64,000 bases of DNA. It comes from Actinomyces sp. (GTDB taxonomy: Bacteria; Actinomycetota; Actinomycetes; Actinomycetales; Actinomycetaceae). The notes under the pieces were generated by a model. That model searched no databases and had not been told where the DNA came from. It was given only the letters and a program-made list of their open reading frames with translations. The position numbers were made by a program, and so were the translations under genes. Where the stretch lies: positions 1-64,000 of the forward strand of contig NZ_JAUNHI010000004.1 of NCBI RefSeq assembly GCF_030524025.1, given 5' to 3'. Shown here piece after piece: positions 57,319 to 64,000 of this stretch (its first letter is position 1; each line of letters opens with the position of its first letter).

Positions 57319-58199
57319 GCGCCACGACCACCCCCTCGCCCCGCCGTGGCGGGGCGCCGGGAGGGCGGCGCCGCCGGCCCCGCCCCGGCACGATCGCCCT
57401 CCACGTCGTTCTCGTCGTTCTCGCGCTGGGCTACGTCCTGCCCTTCCTCATCAACGTCGCCACCTCCTTCAAGACCGAGGCCGAGGCCACGGCCGACCCG
57501 CTCGGGCTCATCCCGCAGACCTGGTCGACGGCGGCCTACACGACGCTCTTCGGGGCATCGGACTTCCCCCTGTGGATGCGCAACTCGGTCCTCGTCACCG
57601 TCGTCGTGACCCTCGGCAGGGTCCTGTTCGACTCGATGGCCGGCTACGCCCTGGCGCGCATCCCCTTCCGGGGCCGCGGCCTCGTCTACGCCCTGCTCGT
57701 GGCGATCATGGCCGTGCCCGGGGTGGTCCTGCTCATCCCCAAGTTCCTCGTCATCAACCAGCTGGGGATGTACGACTCCTGGGCGGGCCTCATCGTGCCG
57801 CTGCTGTGCGACGCGGCGGGAATCTTCATCATGAAGGGCTTCTTCGAGTCCGTGCCGACCAGCATCGAGGAGCAGGCTCGAGTCGACGGCGCGGGCACCT
57901 GGCGGATCTTCGTCTCCATCGTCCTGCCAATGAGTGTGCCGAGCATCGTGACGATCACGATCCTGTCCTTCCAGGGCTCGTGGAACGAGCTGAGCCACTT
58001 CATCGTCGCCTCCCGCTCCCCCGAGCTCGTCACCCTCACCAAGGGGGTCGCCCAACTGAGCGCCGGCAGCCTCGGCCAGGGCAACCAGTACCCGCTCAAG
58101 CTGGGCGCGGCGCTCATCATGACGATCCCGGTGGCCCTGCTGTTCTTCGTCTTCCAGCGCCGGATCATGGACTCGACCTCCGGGTCGGTCAAGGAGTAG
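57315..58199 (+). CDS. sugar ABC permease 2 (MalG-type)
   Basis: The 294-residue CUT1 permease has six helices and EAA loop IEEQARVDGAGTWRIFVSIVLP. It forms the heterodimer with the preceding permease. No ATPase gene follows; the operon ends here, so energy must come from a shared MsmK/UgpC-type ATPase encoded elsewhere. GTG start. Confidence 0.92.
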   Translation: MSATTTPSPRRGGAPGGRRRRPRPGTIALHVVLVVLALGYVLPFLINVATSFKTEAEATADPLGLIPQTWSTAAYTTLFGASDFPLWMRNSVLVTVVVTLGRVLFDSMAGYALARIPFRGRGLVYALLVAIMAVPGVVLLIPKFLVINQLGMYDSWAGLIVPLLCDAAGIFIMKGFFESVPTSIEEQARVDGAGTWRIFVSIVLPMSVPSIVTITILSFQGSWNELSHFIVASRSPELVTLTKGVAQLSAGSLGQGNQYPLKLGAALIMTIPVALLFFVFQRRIMDSTSGSVKE

Positions 58200-58290
58200 G
58201 CCCCGGGGCGCTCCAACGGGCCGGGGCCGGGCCGAGGCGGGGCCAGCGACACGATCCCCCGACTCACGTCACCGCCCCCGGGAACACCCC

Positions 58291-58343
58291 CTCGCCGAGA
58301 TCGGGACATATGGCACCTCGAGATCGGTAGATATGACACGTCG
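58291..58343. repeat. 23-bp GAGATCGG tandem repeat, two units
   Basis: GAGATCGG starts at 58297 and 58320. The units read GAGATCGGGACATATGGCAC and GAGATCGGTAGATATGACAC. Confidence 0.85.
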
Positions 58344-58497
58344 GGGCGCAGGAGCTTCCCAGATGACTGATTCCAAAGGGGGTCGGCGGTTGTGTGCGGT
58401 CGGTGAGCGGCTGGTGGAGGCGCCGACGGGGCCGGCCGGTGAGACGGCGGTGGGCCTGGCGGCATGTCGCGCGGGACCTCGTCGTCGTTGGTGGGTG

Positions 58498-58620
58498 ACT
58501 CCGGGGCTCGGTCAGTGAGTCCGGGGCTGGGTGAGTCATTCCGGGGCTCGGTGGGTGAGTCCGGGGCCGACACCCCCGGAATCACCGCAGATCCCCGCTT
58601 TGACCGACCCAGCCCCGGAC
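58498..58620. repeat. CCGGGGCT palindromic repeat cluster
   Basis: Four GAGTCCGGGG/CATTCCGGGG units lie between 58498 and 58567. GTCCGGGGCTGGGT (58519-58532) is the exact inverse of 58607-58620. The segment 58573-58597 is identical over 25 bp to the hairpin arm at 33921-33945. Confidence 0.78.
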
Positions 58621-58782
58621 CCACGCCGTCGACCCTTGGAATCAAACATCTCAGTGCCATTGAGCCAGTCTCACCAGGGTGTGAAGGTTGCAGGGCATGG
58701 ATCGTTGGAGTGGTGCGGGAAGGCGGGCGTGTCGTAGGCGGGGCTCCACTGCGCCCCAGTCGAGGACCGGCGTGTGGGACCT

Positions 58783-58907
58783 CGCGTTCGTACCTTGTGC
58801 CTCCAGGTCGCACGATCAACCTCCGGTCTGGAGGCAAAAGGTACGAACCCGGCGGGGAACGTCCCGGCGAAGGTACGGTCCGACGACGCAAGGTACGAAC
58901 CCGGCGG
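58783..58907. repeat. GTTCGTACCTT palindromic repeat cluster
   Basis: The arms 58783-58806 and 58828-58851 are 24-bp inverted copies with two mismatches around a 21-nt loop. Further GGTACGAACCCGGCGG copies follow at 58840 and 58892. The core is shared with 26897-27019. Confidence 0.8.
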
Positions 58908-58938
58908 CCGAGCGCCTGGTGCGAACGGCTCGATGCAC

Positions 58939-58993
58939 CGAACTCGAGGTGCCATATGTCCCGATCTCGGGGTGTCATATGTCCCGATCTCGG
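58939..58993. repeat. 23-bp GAGATCGG tandem repeat, two units plus a degenerate third
   Basis: Inverted relative to the copy at 58291: CCGATCTC at 58961 and 58984 (period 23), with CCGAACTC at 58939. Confidence 0.82.
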
Positions 58994-59080
58994 CGACGGA
59001 GCGGGCCCGGGCTCAAGCACCGGTCCCGGACCTGTGCGCCCAGCCCGTGCCTCCCACCCGAGCCCTTGGATCTCCTCATC

Positions 59081-59086
59081 TAGGCT
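59081..59086 (+). promoter_or_regulatory. candidate leaderless -10 (TAGGCT)
   Basis: TAGGCT ends 6 nt before the ATG at 59093. Confidence 0.65.
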
Positions 59087-59092
59087 CACCCC

Positions 59093-59884
59093 ATGAGCCC
59101 GCACACCGACGCACGTTCCGTCGCAGCCCTGGTCAGCGTGGCAATGGATGAGGAGGCCCGGCCCTTCCTCGAGGCGCTTCCCCCGGCTCGGCGGCAGAAT
59201 CCACCCGCCCTTGCCGGCGGCGCCGAGGCCTGGTCGCTCGGGCTGCCGGACCCGGCCACAGTCTCAGGCACCTCCGTGACGGCGGCCCCGCGCGAGCTGA
59301 TCCTCGTGCGCACGGGCATCGGACTGGTGGCGGCGGCCAGCGCGCTGGCGACGGTCCTGGCCCGTGTGCGCCCCGGGCTCGTCGTCTCGGCGGGGACCAC
59401 CGGGGGGCTGGGCCGGCAAGTGGCGGTCGGGGACGTGTGCGCCTCGACGACCCTGGCCCTGACCGACGCCGACGCGACGGCCTTCGGTTACGCCCTGGGG
59501 CAGACGCCGGGGCAGCCCGAGCGCTTCGAGGCCGATGCCGCTGCGCTTGAGCGCCTCTCGCGCCTGGGGGCCGGGGCGCTGCAGGCCGCGACGCCCTCCT
59601 CGGCACGGGCCCGCCTCCACACCGGCCTCATGCTCGCCGGCAACTCCTTCGTCACCGCCGCCAACGTCGCCGACACCCGCGAGCGCTTCCCGGCCGCGCT
59701 GAGCACGGACATGGAGTCCACGGCGCTGGCCCAGGTCTGCGCGGCCGCCGGGATCCCCTTCATCGCGGTCCGCGGGGTCTCCGACCTGTGCGGCCCCGAG
59801 GCGGGCCAGGACTTCCACATCGGTGCCGCCGAGGCCGCCGCCCGGTCGGCTGCCGTGGTCCTGGCGCTCCTGGCCGCCTCCTGA
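59093..59884 (+). CDS. mtnN: 5'-methylthioadenosine/S-adenosylhomocysteine nucleosidase
   Basis: The 263-residue nucleosidase-phosphorylase-fold enzyme cleaves adenine from MTA and SAH. VSVAMDEEARPF is the N-terminal motif with the catalytic Glu; TDMESTALAQVC carries the ribose-binding Glu; RGVSDLCG has the catalytic Asp. About 30 residues longer than E. coli Pfs because of loops after residues 30 and 130. Its product S-ribosylhomocysteine is the LuxS substrate. Confidence 0.9.
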   Translation: MSPHTDARSVAALVSVAMDEEARPFLEALPPARRQNPPALAGGAEAWSLGLPDPATVSGTSVTAAPRELILVRTGIGLVAAASALATVLARVRPGLVVSAGTTGGLGRQVAVGDVCASTTLALTDADATAFGYALGQTPGQPERFEADAAALERLSRLGAGALQAATPSSARARLHTGLMLAGNSFVTAANVADTRERFPAALSTDMESTALAQVCAAAGIPFIAVRGVSDLCGPEAGQDFHIGAAEAAARSAAVVLALLAAS

Positions 59885-59910
59885 GCCGGGGGAGCCGGGG
59901 GAGCCGGGGG
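59883..59910. repeat. 9-bp repeat, three units (GAGCCGGGG)
   Basis: Three exact tandem copies begin within the nucleosidase stop codon and end 3 bp before the -10-like TAGTGT of the next gene. Confidence 0.85.
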
Positions 59911-59912
59911 CG

Positions 59913-59918
59913 TAGTGT
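59913..59918 (+). promoter_or_regulatory. candidate leaderless -10 (TAGTGT)
   Basis: TAGTGT ends 7 nt before the ATG at 59926. Confidence 0.55.
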
Positions 59919-59925
59919 CGCACGT

Positions 59926-61461
59926 ATGCCACCATCGATCCCGTCCGGCGCCGGCTCGGAGGCGACGATGACCGACGAGCAGAAGCACATCCTCTCGCTC
60001 CTGCTCATCCCCGCCTTCGCCTCGCTGCTCGCAGTGTCGTCAGTCAACGTCATCCTGCCCGTGCTGCGCGAGGACCTGGCCGCCTCGACCTCGGCGATCC
60101 AGTGGGTCGTGTCCGGCTACGCCCTCGTCTTCGGCGTCCTGCTCGTGGCCGCCGGTCGGGCGGGGGACGTCTTCGGGCGCGGGCACCTGTTCGTCGCCGG
60201 TCTCATCCTGTTCGGGCTGGGATCGCTGGGCTCGGGCCTGGCCCCGACGATCGCGGGGGTCAATGCGGCCCGCGTGCTCATGGGGGTCGGCTCGGGATTG
60301 CTCAACCCGCAGGTCTCTGGGACCATCCAGCAGTACTTCACCGGCAACACCCGCGGCCGCGCCTTCGGCATCTTCGGCGGCATCATCGGGGTGTCGGTGG
60401 CCGTGGGACCGGTCATGGCCGGTGCCTTCGTCACCCTCCTGGGCCCCTCGTGGGGGTGGAGGGCATCCTTCCTCGTCAATGTCCCCATCACACTGGTGGT
60501 CGTGTGTGCCGCCCGCCGCATCCTGCCCGAGTCCGCCTGGCACGGCACGGCCGGCCGCACCGGAGCGGACCGTCCCGCCGACCCGGGCCGCGAGCGCCCG
60601 CACCGCCGGTGGGCCGGGGTCGACCTCGACCCGGTGGGCATAGTCCTCCTGGCCGGCTCGACCCTGCTCGTCATGGCGCCCTTCGTGACGACCGGCACCT
60701 CCTCGAGACGCTGGCTCATGCTGCCCGCCGCGGGTCTGACCCTCGCCGCCTGGGCGGTGTGGGAGGCCGTGTACAAGCGGCGCGGGCGTGCGCCGATGGT
60801 CGACCTGGCCCTGTTCGCCCACCGCTCCTTCGCCAACGGCTGCCTCATCATCGCCCTGTACTTCCTGGGCTCGGCGGCGGTGTGGCTCATCATCGCCCAG
60901 TACCTGCAGGCAGGCCTGGGCGTGTCGGCCATGGCCTCGGGCTCCATCGGGATCCTGGCCGCCCTGACCAGCGCCGTCGTCGCCCCGCTCGTGGGACGCC
61001 ACGTCCTGCGCGTGGGGCGTGCCATGGTCGTCGTCGGCCTGCTCGTGTCGCTGTCGGGCCTGGCCGCCACGATGCTCATCGTCCACCTCAACGCCACGGC
61101 CGGGCTGAGCCACTGGTGGATGATGGGCACGCTCAGCCTCCTGGGCCTCGGTCAGGGCCTCATCGTCTCACCCAACCAGACCCTCACCCTCGTCGAGGTG
61201 CCGCTGCGCTACGCGGGCACGGCCGGAGGAGTCGTCCAGACCGGCCAGCGCATCGGCACATCGATCGGCGTGACGGCGATCAGCTCCATCGCCTTCACCG
61301 TCTCGGCGCGCTCGGGCTGGGACCGCGCCTTCCAGCTCAGCTTCCTGGCGATCATGCTCACCGTCGTCGCGGCCCTGCTCGTCGCCGTGGTCGACATGCT
61401 CGTGGCGCGCCGGGCCGCCCCACCGCCTGCGGGACGCGGGCCGGTACGATCGGGAGGGTGA
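59926..61461 (+). CDS. MFS exporter, DHA2 (EmrB/QacA-like) family
   Basis: The 511-residue transporter has 14 predicted helices. Its motifs are SSVNVILPVLREDL near the start, GRAGDVFGRGHLF (motif A), ARVLMGVGSGLLNP (motif B) and GIIGVSVAVGPVMAGAF (motif C, the antiporter motif). A 25-residue Arg/Asp/Gly-rich loop interrupts the centre. Drug or metabolite efflux is the family role; substrate unknown. Its stop overlaps the GTG of the phosphoribosyltransferase gene. Confidence 0.9.
   Translation: MPPSIPSGAGSEATMTDEQKHILSLLLIPAFASLLAVSSVNVILPVLREDLAASTSAIQWVVSGYALVFGVLLVAAGRAGDVFGRGHLFVAGLILFGLGSLGSGLAPTIAGVNAARVLMGVGSGLLNPQVSGTIQQYFTGNTRGRAFGIFGGIIGVSVAVGPVMAGAFVTLLGPSWGWRASFLVNVPITLVVVCAARRILPESAWHGTAGRTGADRPADPGRERPHRRWAGVDLDPVGIVLLAGSTLLVMAPFVTTGTSSRRWLMLPAAGLTLAAWAVWEAVYKRRGRAPMVDLALFAHRSFANGCLIIALYFLGSAAVWLIIAQYLQAGLGVSAMASGSIGILAALTSAVVAPLVGRHVLRVGRAMVVVGLLVSLSGLAATMLIVHLNATAGLSHWWMMGTLSLLGLGQGLIVSPNQTLTLVEVPLRYAGTAGGVVQTGQRIGTSIGVTAISSIAFTVSARSGWDRAFQLSFLAIMLTVVAALLVAVVDMLVARRAAPPPAGRGPVRSGG
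61445..61450 (+). promoter_or_regulatory. candidate leaderless -10 (TACGAT)
   Basis: TACGAT ends 7 nt before the GTG at 61458 and lies inside the 3' end of the exporter gene. GGGAGG between the two is an alternative ribosome site. Confidence 0.45.
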
Positions 61462-62051
61462 CTGACGCACAGCGCACGACCACGCCCTTCGACGACGGCG
61501 CCTCCTCCACCGTCGCCCCCGACCGCGAGATCCTCACCTGGGAGCTGTTCGGCACCGCCGAGCGCGAGCTGTCGGCCCAGATCGTCGCCTCCGGCTGGTT
61601 CCCCGACCTCATCATCGCCATCGCCCGCGGCGGCCTCATCCCCGCCGGTGCCATCGGCTACGCCATCGGCGTCAAGGCCATGGGCGCCATGAACGTCGAG
61701 TTCTACACCGATATCGGCCAGACCCTCGACGAGCCGGTCATCCTGCCCCCGCTCATGGATGCCTCGGGCCTGCCGGGCAAGCGGGTCCTTGTCGTCGACG
61801 ACGTGGCCGACTCGGGCAAGACCCTCAAGATGGTCATGGAGCTGCTCGGCCACCAGGGCCTCGAGCTGGGTGGGCGCACGGTGCAGGTCGACGCCCGCTC
61901 GGCGGTCATCTACCGCAAGCCCCGCTCGATCGTCGAGCCCGACTACTACTGGAGGGTGACCGACAAGTGGATCAACTTCCCCTGGTCGGTTCTGCCCGTC
62001 ATCACCCCTGAGCTCCTGGCCGCCGACCGCCCCGCCCACACCCCGGCATGA
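61458..62051 (+). CDS. type I phosphoribosyltransferase (purine-type)
   Basis: The 197-residue protein has the PRPP loop VLVVDDVADSGKTLKMV (about residues 111-127) and an N-terminal IIAIARGGLIPAGAIGYAIG, as in hypoxanthine/xanthine-type and related phosphoribosyltransferases. WRVTDKWINFPW near the C terminus resembles archaeal-type Hpt/Gpt proteins with broad purine salvage. GTG start. ATGA overlap with the VanZ-like gene. Confidence 0.87.
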   Translation: MTDAQRTTTPFDDGASSTVAPDREILTWELFGTAERELSAQIVASGWFPDLIIAIARGGLIPAGAIGYAIGVKAMGAMNVEFYTDIGQTLDEPVILPPLMDASGLPGKRVLVVDDVADSGKTLKMVMELLGHQGLELGGRTVQVDARSAVIYRKPRSIVEPDYYWRVTDKWINFPWSVLPVITPELLAADRPAHTPA

Positions 62052-62584
62052 CCGGTGCCGACGCCCGCCCCGGCACCCAGGGCCCCGGCCTCATCCAGAC
62101 CGGGCGCCGCCCGTCGGGCTCGTCAGGGTCGCCGTCAGGCCGGCCGGTGGACCGGCCGCCGGGCGGCACCCCCGCCCCCAGGCGCGCCGCCCGCCTGGGG
62201 GCGGTGACCTGTCTGGTCCTCGTGCTCCTCGCCGTCACCTGGCCGTCGGGCTCCCAGATCGCCGGCCTCAAGGACGGCCTGGGCCCCTGGTTCCTGTCGG
62301 AGCAGGACAAGGACGTCGTCCTCAACCTCGTCATGCTCGCGCCCCCGACCTTCCTGGCCACCATCGGCTGGCAGCGCGTGCCCTGGTGGGCGTGGGCGCT
62401 GGCGGGCTGCGCCCTGGGCTGCTGCGCCGAACTCGCCCAGCTCCTGGCCCCGCTGGACCGTCGCCCCTCGCTGGACAACGTCGTCCAGAACGCGGTGGGC
62501 GCCTGGGCCGGGGCGCTGGCCGCACTGGTCCTCCTGCGCCGGCCGTGGTCGGCGCGCCGCACCGGGGCGGGCGCGGGCCACTGA
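62048..62584 (+). CDS. VanZ-like membrane protein
   Basis: The 178-residue protein has a 50-residue Pro/Gly/Arg-rich tail, then four hydrophobic helices with DVVLNLVMLAPPTFLA and CCAELAQLLAPLDRRPSLDNVVQNAVGA (read in two blocks), the VanZ family pattern with conserved Asp/Asn. VanZ proteins affect glycopeptide or lipopeptide susceptibility in some bacteria; no van genes are near. Coupled to the preceding gene by ATGA. Confidence 0.82.
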   Translation: MTGADARPGTQGPGLIQTGRRPSGSSGSPSGRPVDRPPGGTPAPRRAARLGAVTCLVLVLLAVTWPSGSQIAGLKDGLGPWFLSEQDKDVVLNLVMLAPPTFLATIGWQRVPWWAWALAGCALGCCAELAQLLAPLDRRPSLDNVVQNAVGAWAGALAALVLLRRPWSARRTGAGAGH

Positions 62585-62712
62585 GCCCCCACCTGCCCCC
62601 GGGCGGGTCCGGCTCCCGGCCGCGCCCCAGGCCAGGGGCACCGGCCCACCCGGGCACGCGGCACAGACATGACACAGACATGACACGGCACGGGACTTGA
62701 CCGGCGCCCCGC

Positions 62713-62740
62713 CCGGAGGCAGGCCGGAGGCAGGCCGGAG
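62713..62740. repeat. 11-bp repeat, two and a half units (CCGGAGGCAGG)
   Basis: Tandem copies start at 62713 and 62724, with a partial one at 62735. Another 11-bp pair (ACAGACATGAC) lies at 62663-62684. The interval 62585-62748 has no gene. Confidence 0.7.
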
Positions 62741-62748
62741 ACACGAAT

Positions 62749-62781
62749 CAGGCCCGGACCTGCTGAGCATGTCCGGGCCTG
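62749..62781. terminator. hairpin terminator between the VanZ-like gene and tRNA-Leu
   Basis: CAGGCCCGGAC pairs perfectly (11 bp) with GTCCGGGCCTG around an 11-nt loop. Convergent genes on each side make it a likely bidirectional terminator; the T tracts are poor. Confidence 0.65.
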
Positions 62782-62817
62782 TGCCGTGCGTGGCCGTGTG
62801 TACGGCTGCTTGTTCCG

Positions 62818-62901
62818 TGCGCGGGGGGGGACTCGAACCCCCATGATCGTAAGATCACACGGACCTGAACCGTGCGCGTCTACCAATTCCGCCACTCGCG
62901 C
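62818..62901 (-). tRNA. tRNA-Leu (CAG anticodon)
   Basis: This 84-nt class II tRNA has anticodon arm CACGG-TTCAGGT-CCGTG (CAG, reading CUG), long variable arm TGATC-TTAC-GATCA, T arm GGGGG-TTCGAGT-CCCCC and discriminator A. CCA is not encoded. The acceptor stem GCGCGAG/CCCGCGC contains one A-C mismatch (position 6-67), where Leu tRNAs normally have A-U. All other helices pair. Confidence 0.95.
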
Positions 62902-62915
62902 GAGAAGCGAGGATG

Positions 62916-62946
62916 ACGATAGCCCTCCGCACACCCCCTCGTCCAA
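62916..62946 (-). promoter_or_regulatory. tRNA-Leu promoter
   Basis: On the minus strand TTGGAC (62946-62941), 19 bp, TATCGT (62921-62916), with the tRNA 5' end 15 nt further. The spacer is slightly long. Confidence 0.55.
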
Positions 62947-63040
62947 TCGATCTCCGCCACCAGATCCGTGAGACCGCTCACCTCGGGTAGCGATCCACAC
63001 GATCGGCACGCCTGAGGGCCCGATCGGCCTGCCGTGCCGT

Positions 63041-63046
63041 TACGAT
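63041..63046 (+). promoter_or_regulatory. candidate -10 (TACGAT) for fhaA
   Basis: TACGAT lies 149 nt before the fhaA ATG and would give a leadered mRNA. The rest of 62902-63195 shows no gene. Confidence 0.4.
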
Positions 63047-63195
63047 GGACGTGGCCACCCCTGGTACCCGCTTCGGGCCGTCCGCCCTGAGCTCCGGTCC
63101 CGGGCGTGGCACCACCAGGCTGCTCCGGGTAACCTCCCGGAACACGCAGCCGCCGCGGTCCCCGGGGACCGCCCGACACACGGGGGAGGAAGTCC

Positions 63196-63903
63196 ATGGG
63201 CATCCTGGACAGGTTCGAGAAGGGCGTCGAGTCCGTCACCAACCGCGCCATGACCCGCTTCTCGGACGACGTCGAGCCCATCGAGATCGCCTCGAAGCTG
63301 CGGGAGACGATGGACAAGCGGGCGGCCTCCTTCGCCCGCGACCGCTCAGTGGTCCCCAACGTCTTCAGGATCCACCTCGCCCCCTCCGACGTCGCACGGG
63401 TCGAGGCGTGGGGCAAGGACGAGATGGTCCGCCAGATGGAGGAGGTCGCCTCCGTGCACGCCGCGGAGCAGGGCTACTCCTTCGTCGGACCCATCGAGGT
63501 CTCCTTCATCGCCGACCCGGCCCTGACCGCTCCGGCCATCGAGATCGACTCCTCGACGCGCCGGGGCGCGGCCGCGCCGGCGGCGGCCGCGGCGGCCACG
63601 CCCTCCCACCCCATTCTCGACATCGACGGCCAGCGCTACCTACTTACCGGCCCGGTCACCGTCATCGGGCGCGGCTCGGACGCCGACATCATCGTCGACG
63701 ACTCCGGCGTCTCCCGGCGCCACCTGGAGATCCGCCTCACACAGGGGCACACGATCGCCTCGGACATGGGCTCGACCAACGGCACCTTCGTCGAGGGCCA
63801 CCGGGTCGACGCGGCCACCCTCCTGGACGGCAACACACTGACGATCGGCCGGACCAAGATCATGTTCTGGGACGGCTCGCAGGGCACCGGGGCGAACGGG
63901 TGA
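63196..63903 (+). CDS. fhaA: FhaA, DUF3662 and FHA domain phosphothreonine-binding protein
   Basis: The 235-residue protein has an N-terminal DUF3662 domain (MGILDRFEKGVESVTN to VSFIADP), an Ala-rich linker and a C-terminal FHA domain with GRGSDAD, SRRHLEI and STNGTF, the phosphothreonine-binding loops. In Actinobacteria FhaA joins Ser/Thr kinase signalling to cell-wall synthesis (binding phosphorylated MviN/PknB). It is shorter than the mycobacterial form (long linker absent). GGAGGA precedes the ATG. GTGA overlap with fhaB. Confidence 0.94.
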   Translation: MGILDRFEKGVESVTNRAMTRFSDDVEPIEIASKLRETMDKRAASFARDRSVVPNVFRIHLAPSDVARVEAWGKDEMVRQMEEVASVHAAEQGYSFVGPIEVSFIADPALTAPAIEIDSSTRRGAAAPAAAAAATPSHPILDIDGQRYLLTGPVTVIGRGSDADIIVDDSGVSRRHLEIRLTQGHTIASDMGSTNGTFVEGHRVDAATLLDGNTLTIGRTKIMFWDGSQGTGANG

Positions 63904-64000
63904 GCCAGCTCGCCTTCACCCTGGCACGGCTGGGCTTCCTCGTCTTGCTGTGGGTCTTCGTCCTGTTCGTCGTCCGGGCGCTGCGCACCGACATGGCCGA
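63900..64000 (+). CDS. fhaB: FhaB (FipA-like FHA protein), N-terminal part only
   Basis: The GTG at 63900 overlaps the fhaA stop. The 33 visible residues form a short start and one membrane helix (LGFLVLLWVFVLFVVRAL), as in FhaB/FipA, whose FHA domain would lie beyond the window edge. The phosphatase, RodA/FtsW, PBP and PknAB genes are expected to follow. Confidence 0.85.
   Translation, partial: MSQLAFTLARLGFLVLLWVFVLFVVRALRTDMA

Larger units (their letters stand above)
58200..59092. other. gene-free repeat-rich interval
   Basis: Several short open frames exist, but none has a ribosome site or protein-like composition. The interval carries copies of all three repeat families described here (58291, 58498, 58783 and 58939), most of them as palindromes or tandem units, and ends in the leaderless promoter of the nucleosidase gene. 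Confidence 0.75.

Noticed and set aside
58333-58955. Short ORFs in the 58.2-59.1 kb gap
   Set aside because: They are built from repeat units, lack ribosome sites and change with the repeat copy.
62048-62584. Vancomycin resistance locus
   Set aside because: A VanZ-like protein alone, without vanHAX or a VanRS pair, does not support it.

Overview
The window is a GC-rich actinobacterial chromosome segment. It probably comes from Actinomycetaceae (Actinomyces-like). That placement is inferred from gene content and style: an fhaA-fhaB pair at the right edge (the start of the usual FHA/PP2C/RodA/PBP/Ser-Thr-kinase cluster), a DtxR/IdeR-type iron box, a CsoR copper operon, an adenylosuccinate lyase, DesK-LuxR signalling, many GTG starts and many ATGA/GTGA gene overlaps. 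Twenty genes have a -10-like hexamer 6-7 nt before the start codon, which points to widespread leaderless transcription. One tRNA gene (Leu, CAG) is present. No rRNA, CRISPR array, transposase or prophage was seen.

Layout. 0-8.4 kb: RidA, phosphoglucomutase, two doubtful small ORFs, a YwiC-like membrane protein, a HisC-type aminotransferase, a holin-4-like membrane protein, and a two-gene unit of a WXG-like small protein and a large secreted-lipase-like protein. 8.6-12.7 kb: ABC exporter and purB. 12.9-16.3 kb: copper operon csoR-copZ-copA behind a promoter carrying a CsoR operator. 16.4-19.1 kb: a very large YbhN/MprF-like membrane protein with a kinase-like middle. 19.2-23.9 kb: DesK-like kinase and LuxR regulator, a 22-codon ORF, an array of hairpins with a common CCCTG loop, a methyltransferase and a DUF2079 protein. 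23.9-30.4 kb: paired FluC channels, NfeD and flotillin, duplicated lipoproteins, a secreted protein, and a DsbA-like thioredoxin protein.

30.4-34.7 kb is a graveyard: a lactose locus (LacI, beta-galactosidase, GPH symporter) eroded by deletions, and a frameshifted GAD-like/Tdi1-like immunity gene. 35.0-40.0 kb is an iron-regulated siderophore uptake operon (binding protein, two permeases, ATPase, ferric-siderophore reductase). 40.1-45.4 kb: an AI-2E-family permease, then an SLC13 dicarboxylate transporter co-transcribed with a cNMP-domain histidine kinase and a response regulator. 45.6-51.6 kb: two paralogous alpha/beta hydrolases, luxS, a membrane-anchored Schlafen-like protein, an AAA ATPase-DUF4276 pair (candidate defence), and a thiamine-binding-type protein. 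51.8-58.2 kb: a LacI regulator divergent from a debranching-enzyme/sugar-ABC operon with two matching candidate operators. 58.2-59.1 kb has no gene but carries three families of palindromic or tandem repeats that recur elsewhere in the window. 59.1-64 kb: MTA/SAH nucleosidase, DHA2 exporter, phosphoribosyltransferase, VanZ-like protein, tRNA-Leu, fhaA and the start of fhaB.

The strongest candidate for something undescribed is the 21.2-21.6 kb stretch. Seven hairpins with different stems but the same loop sit at about 26-nt spacing between a tiny aromatic/Arg-rich ORF and a methyltransferase gene. Bases 1-59 hold no gene I can identify.
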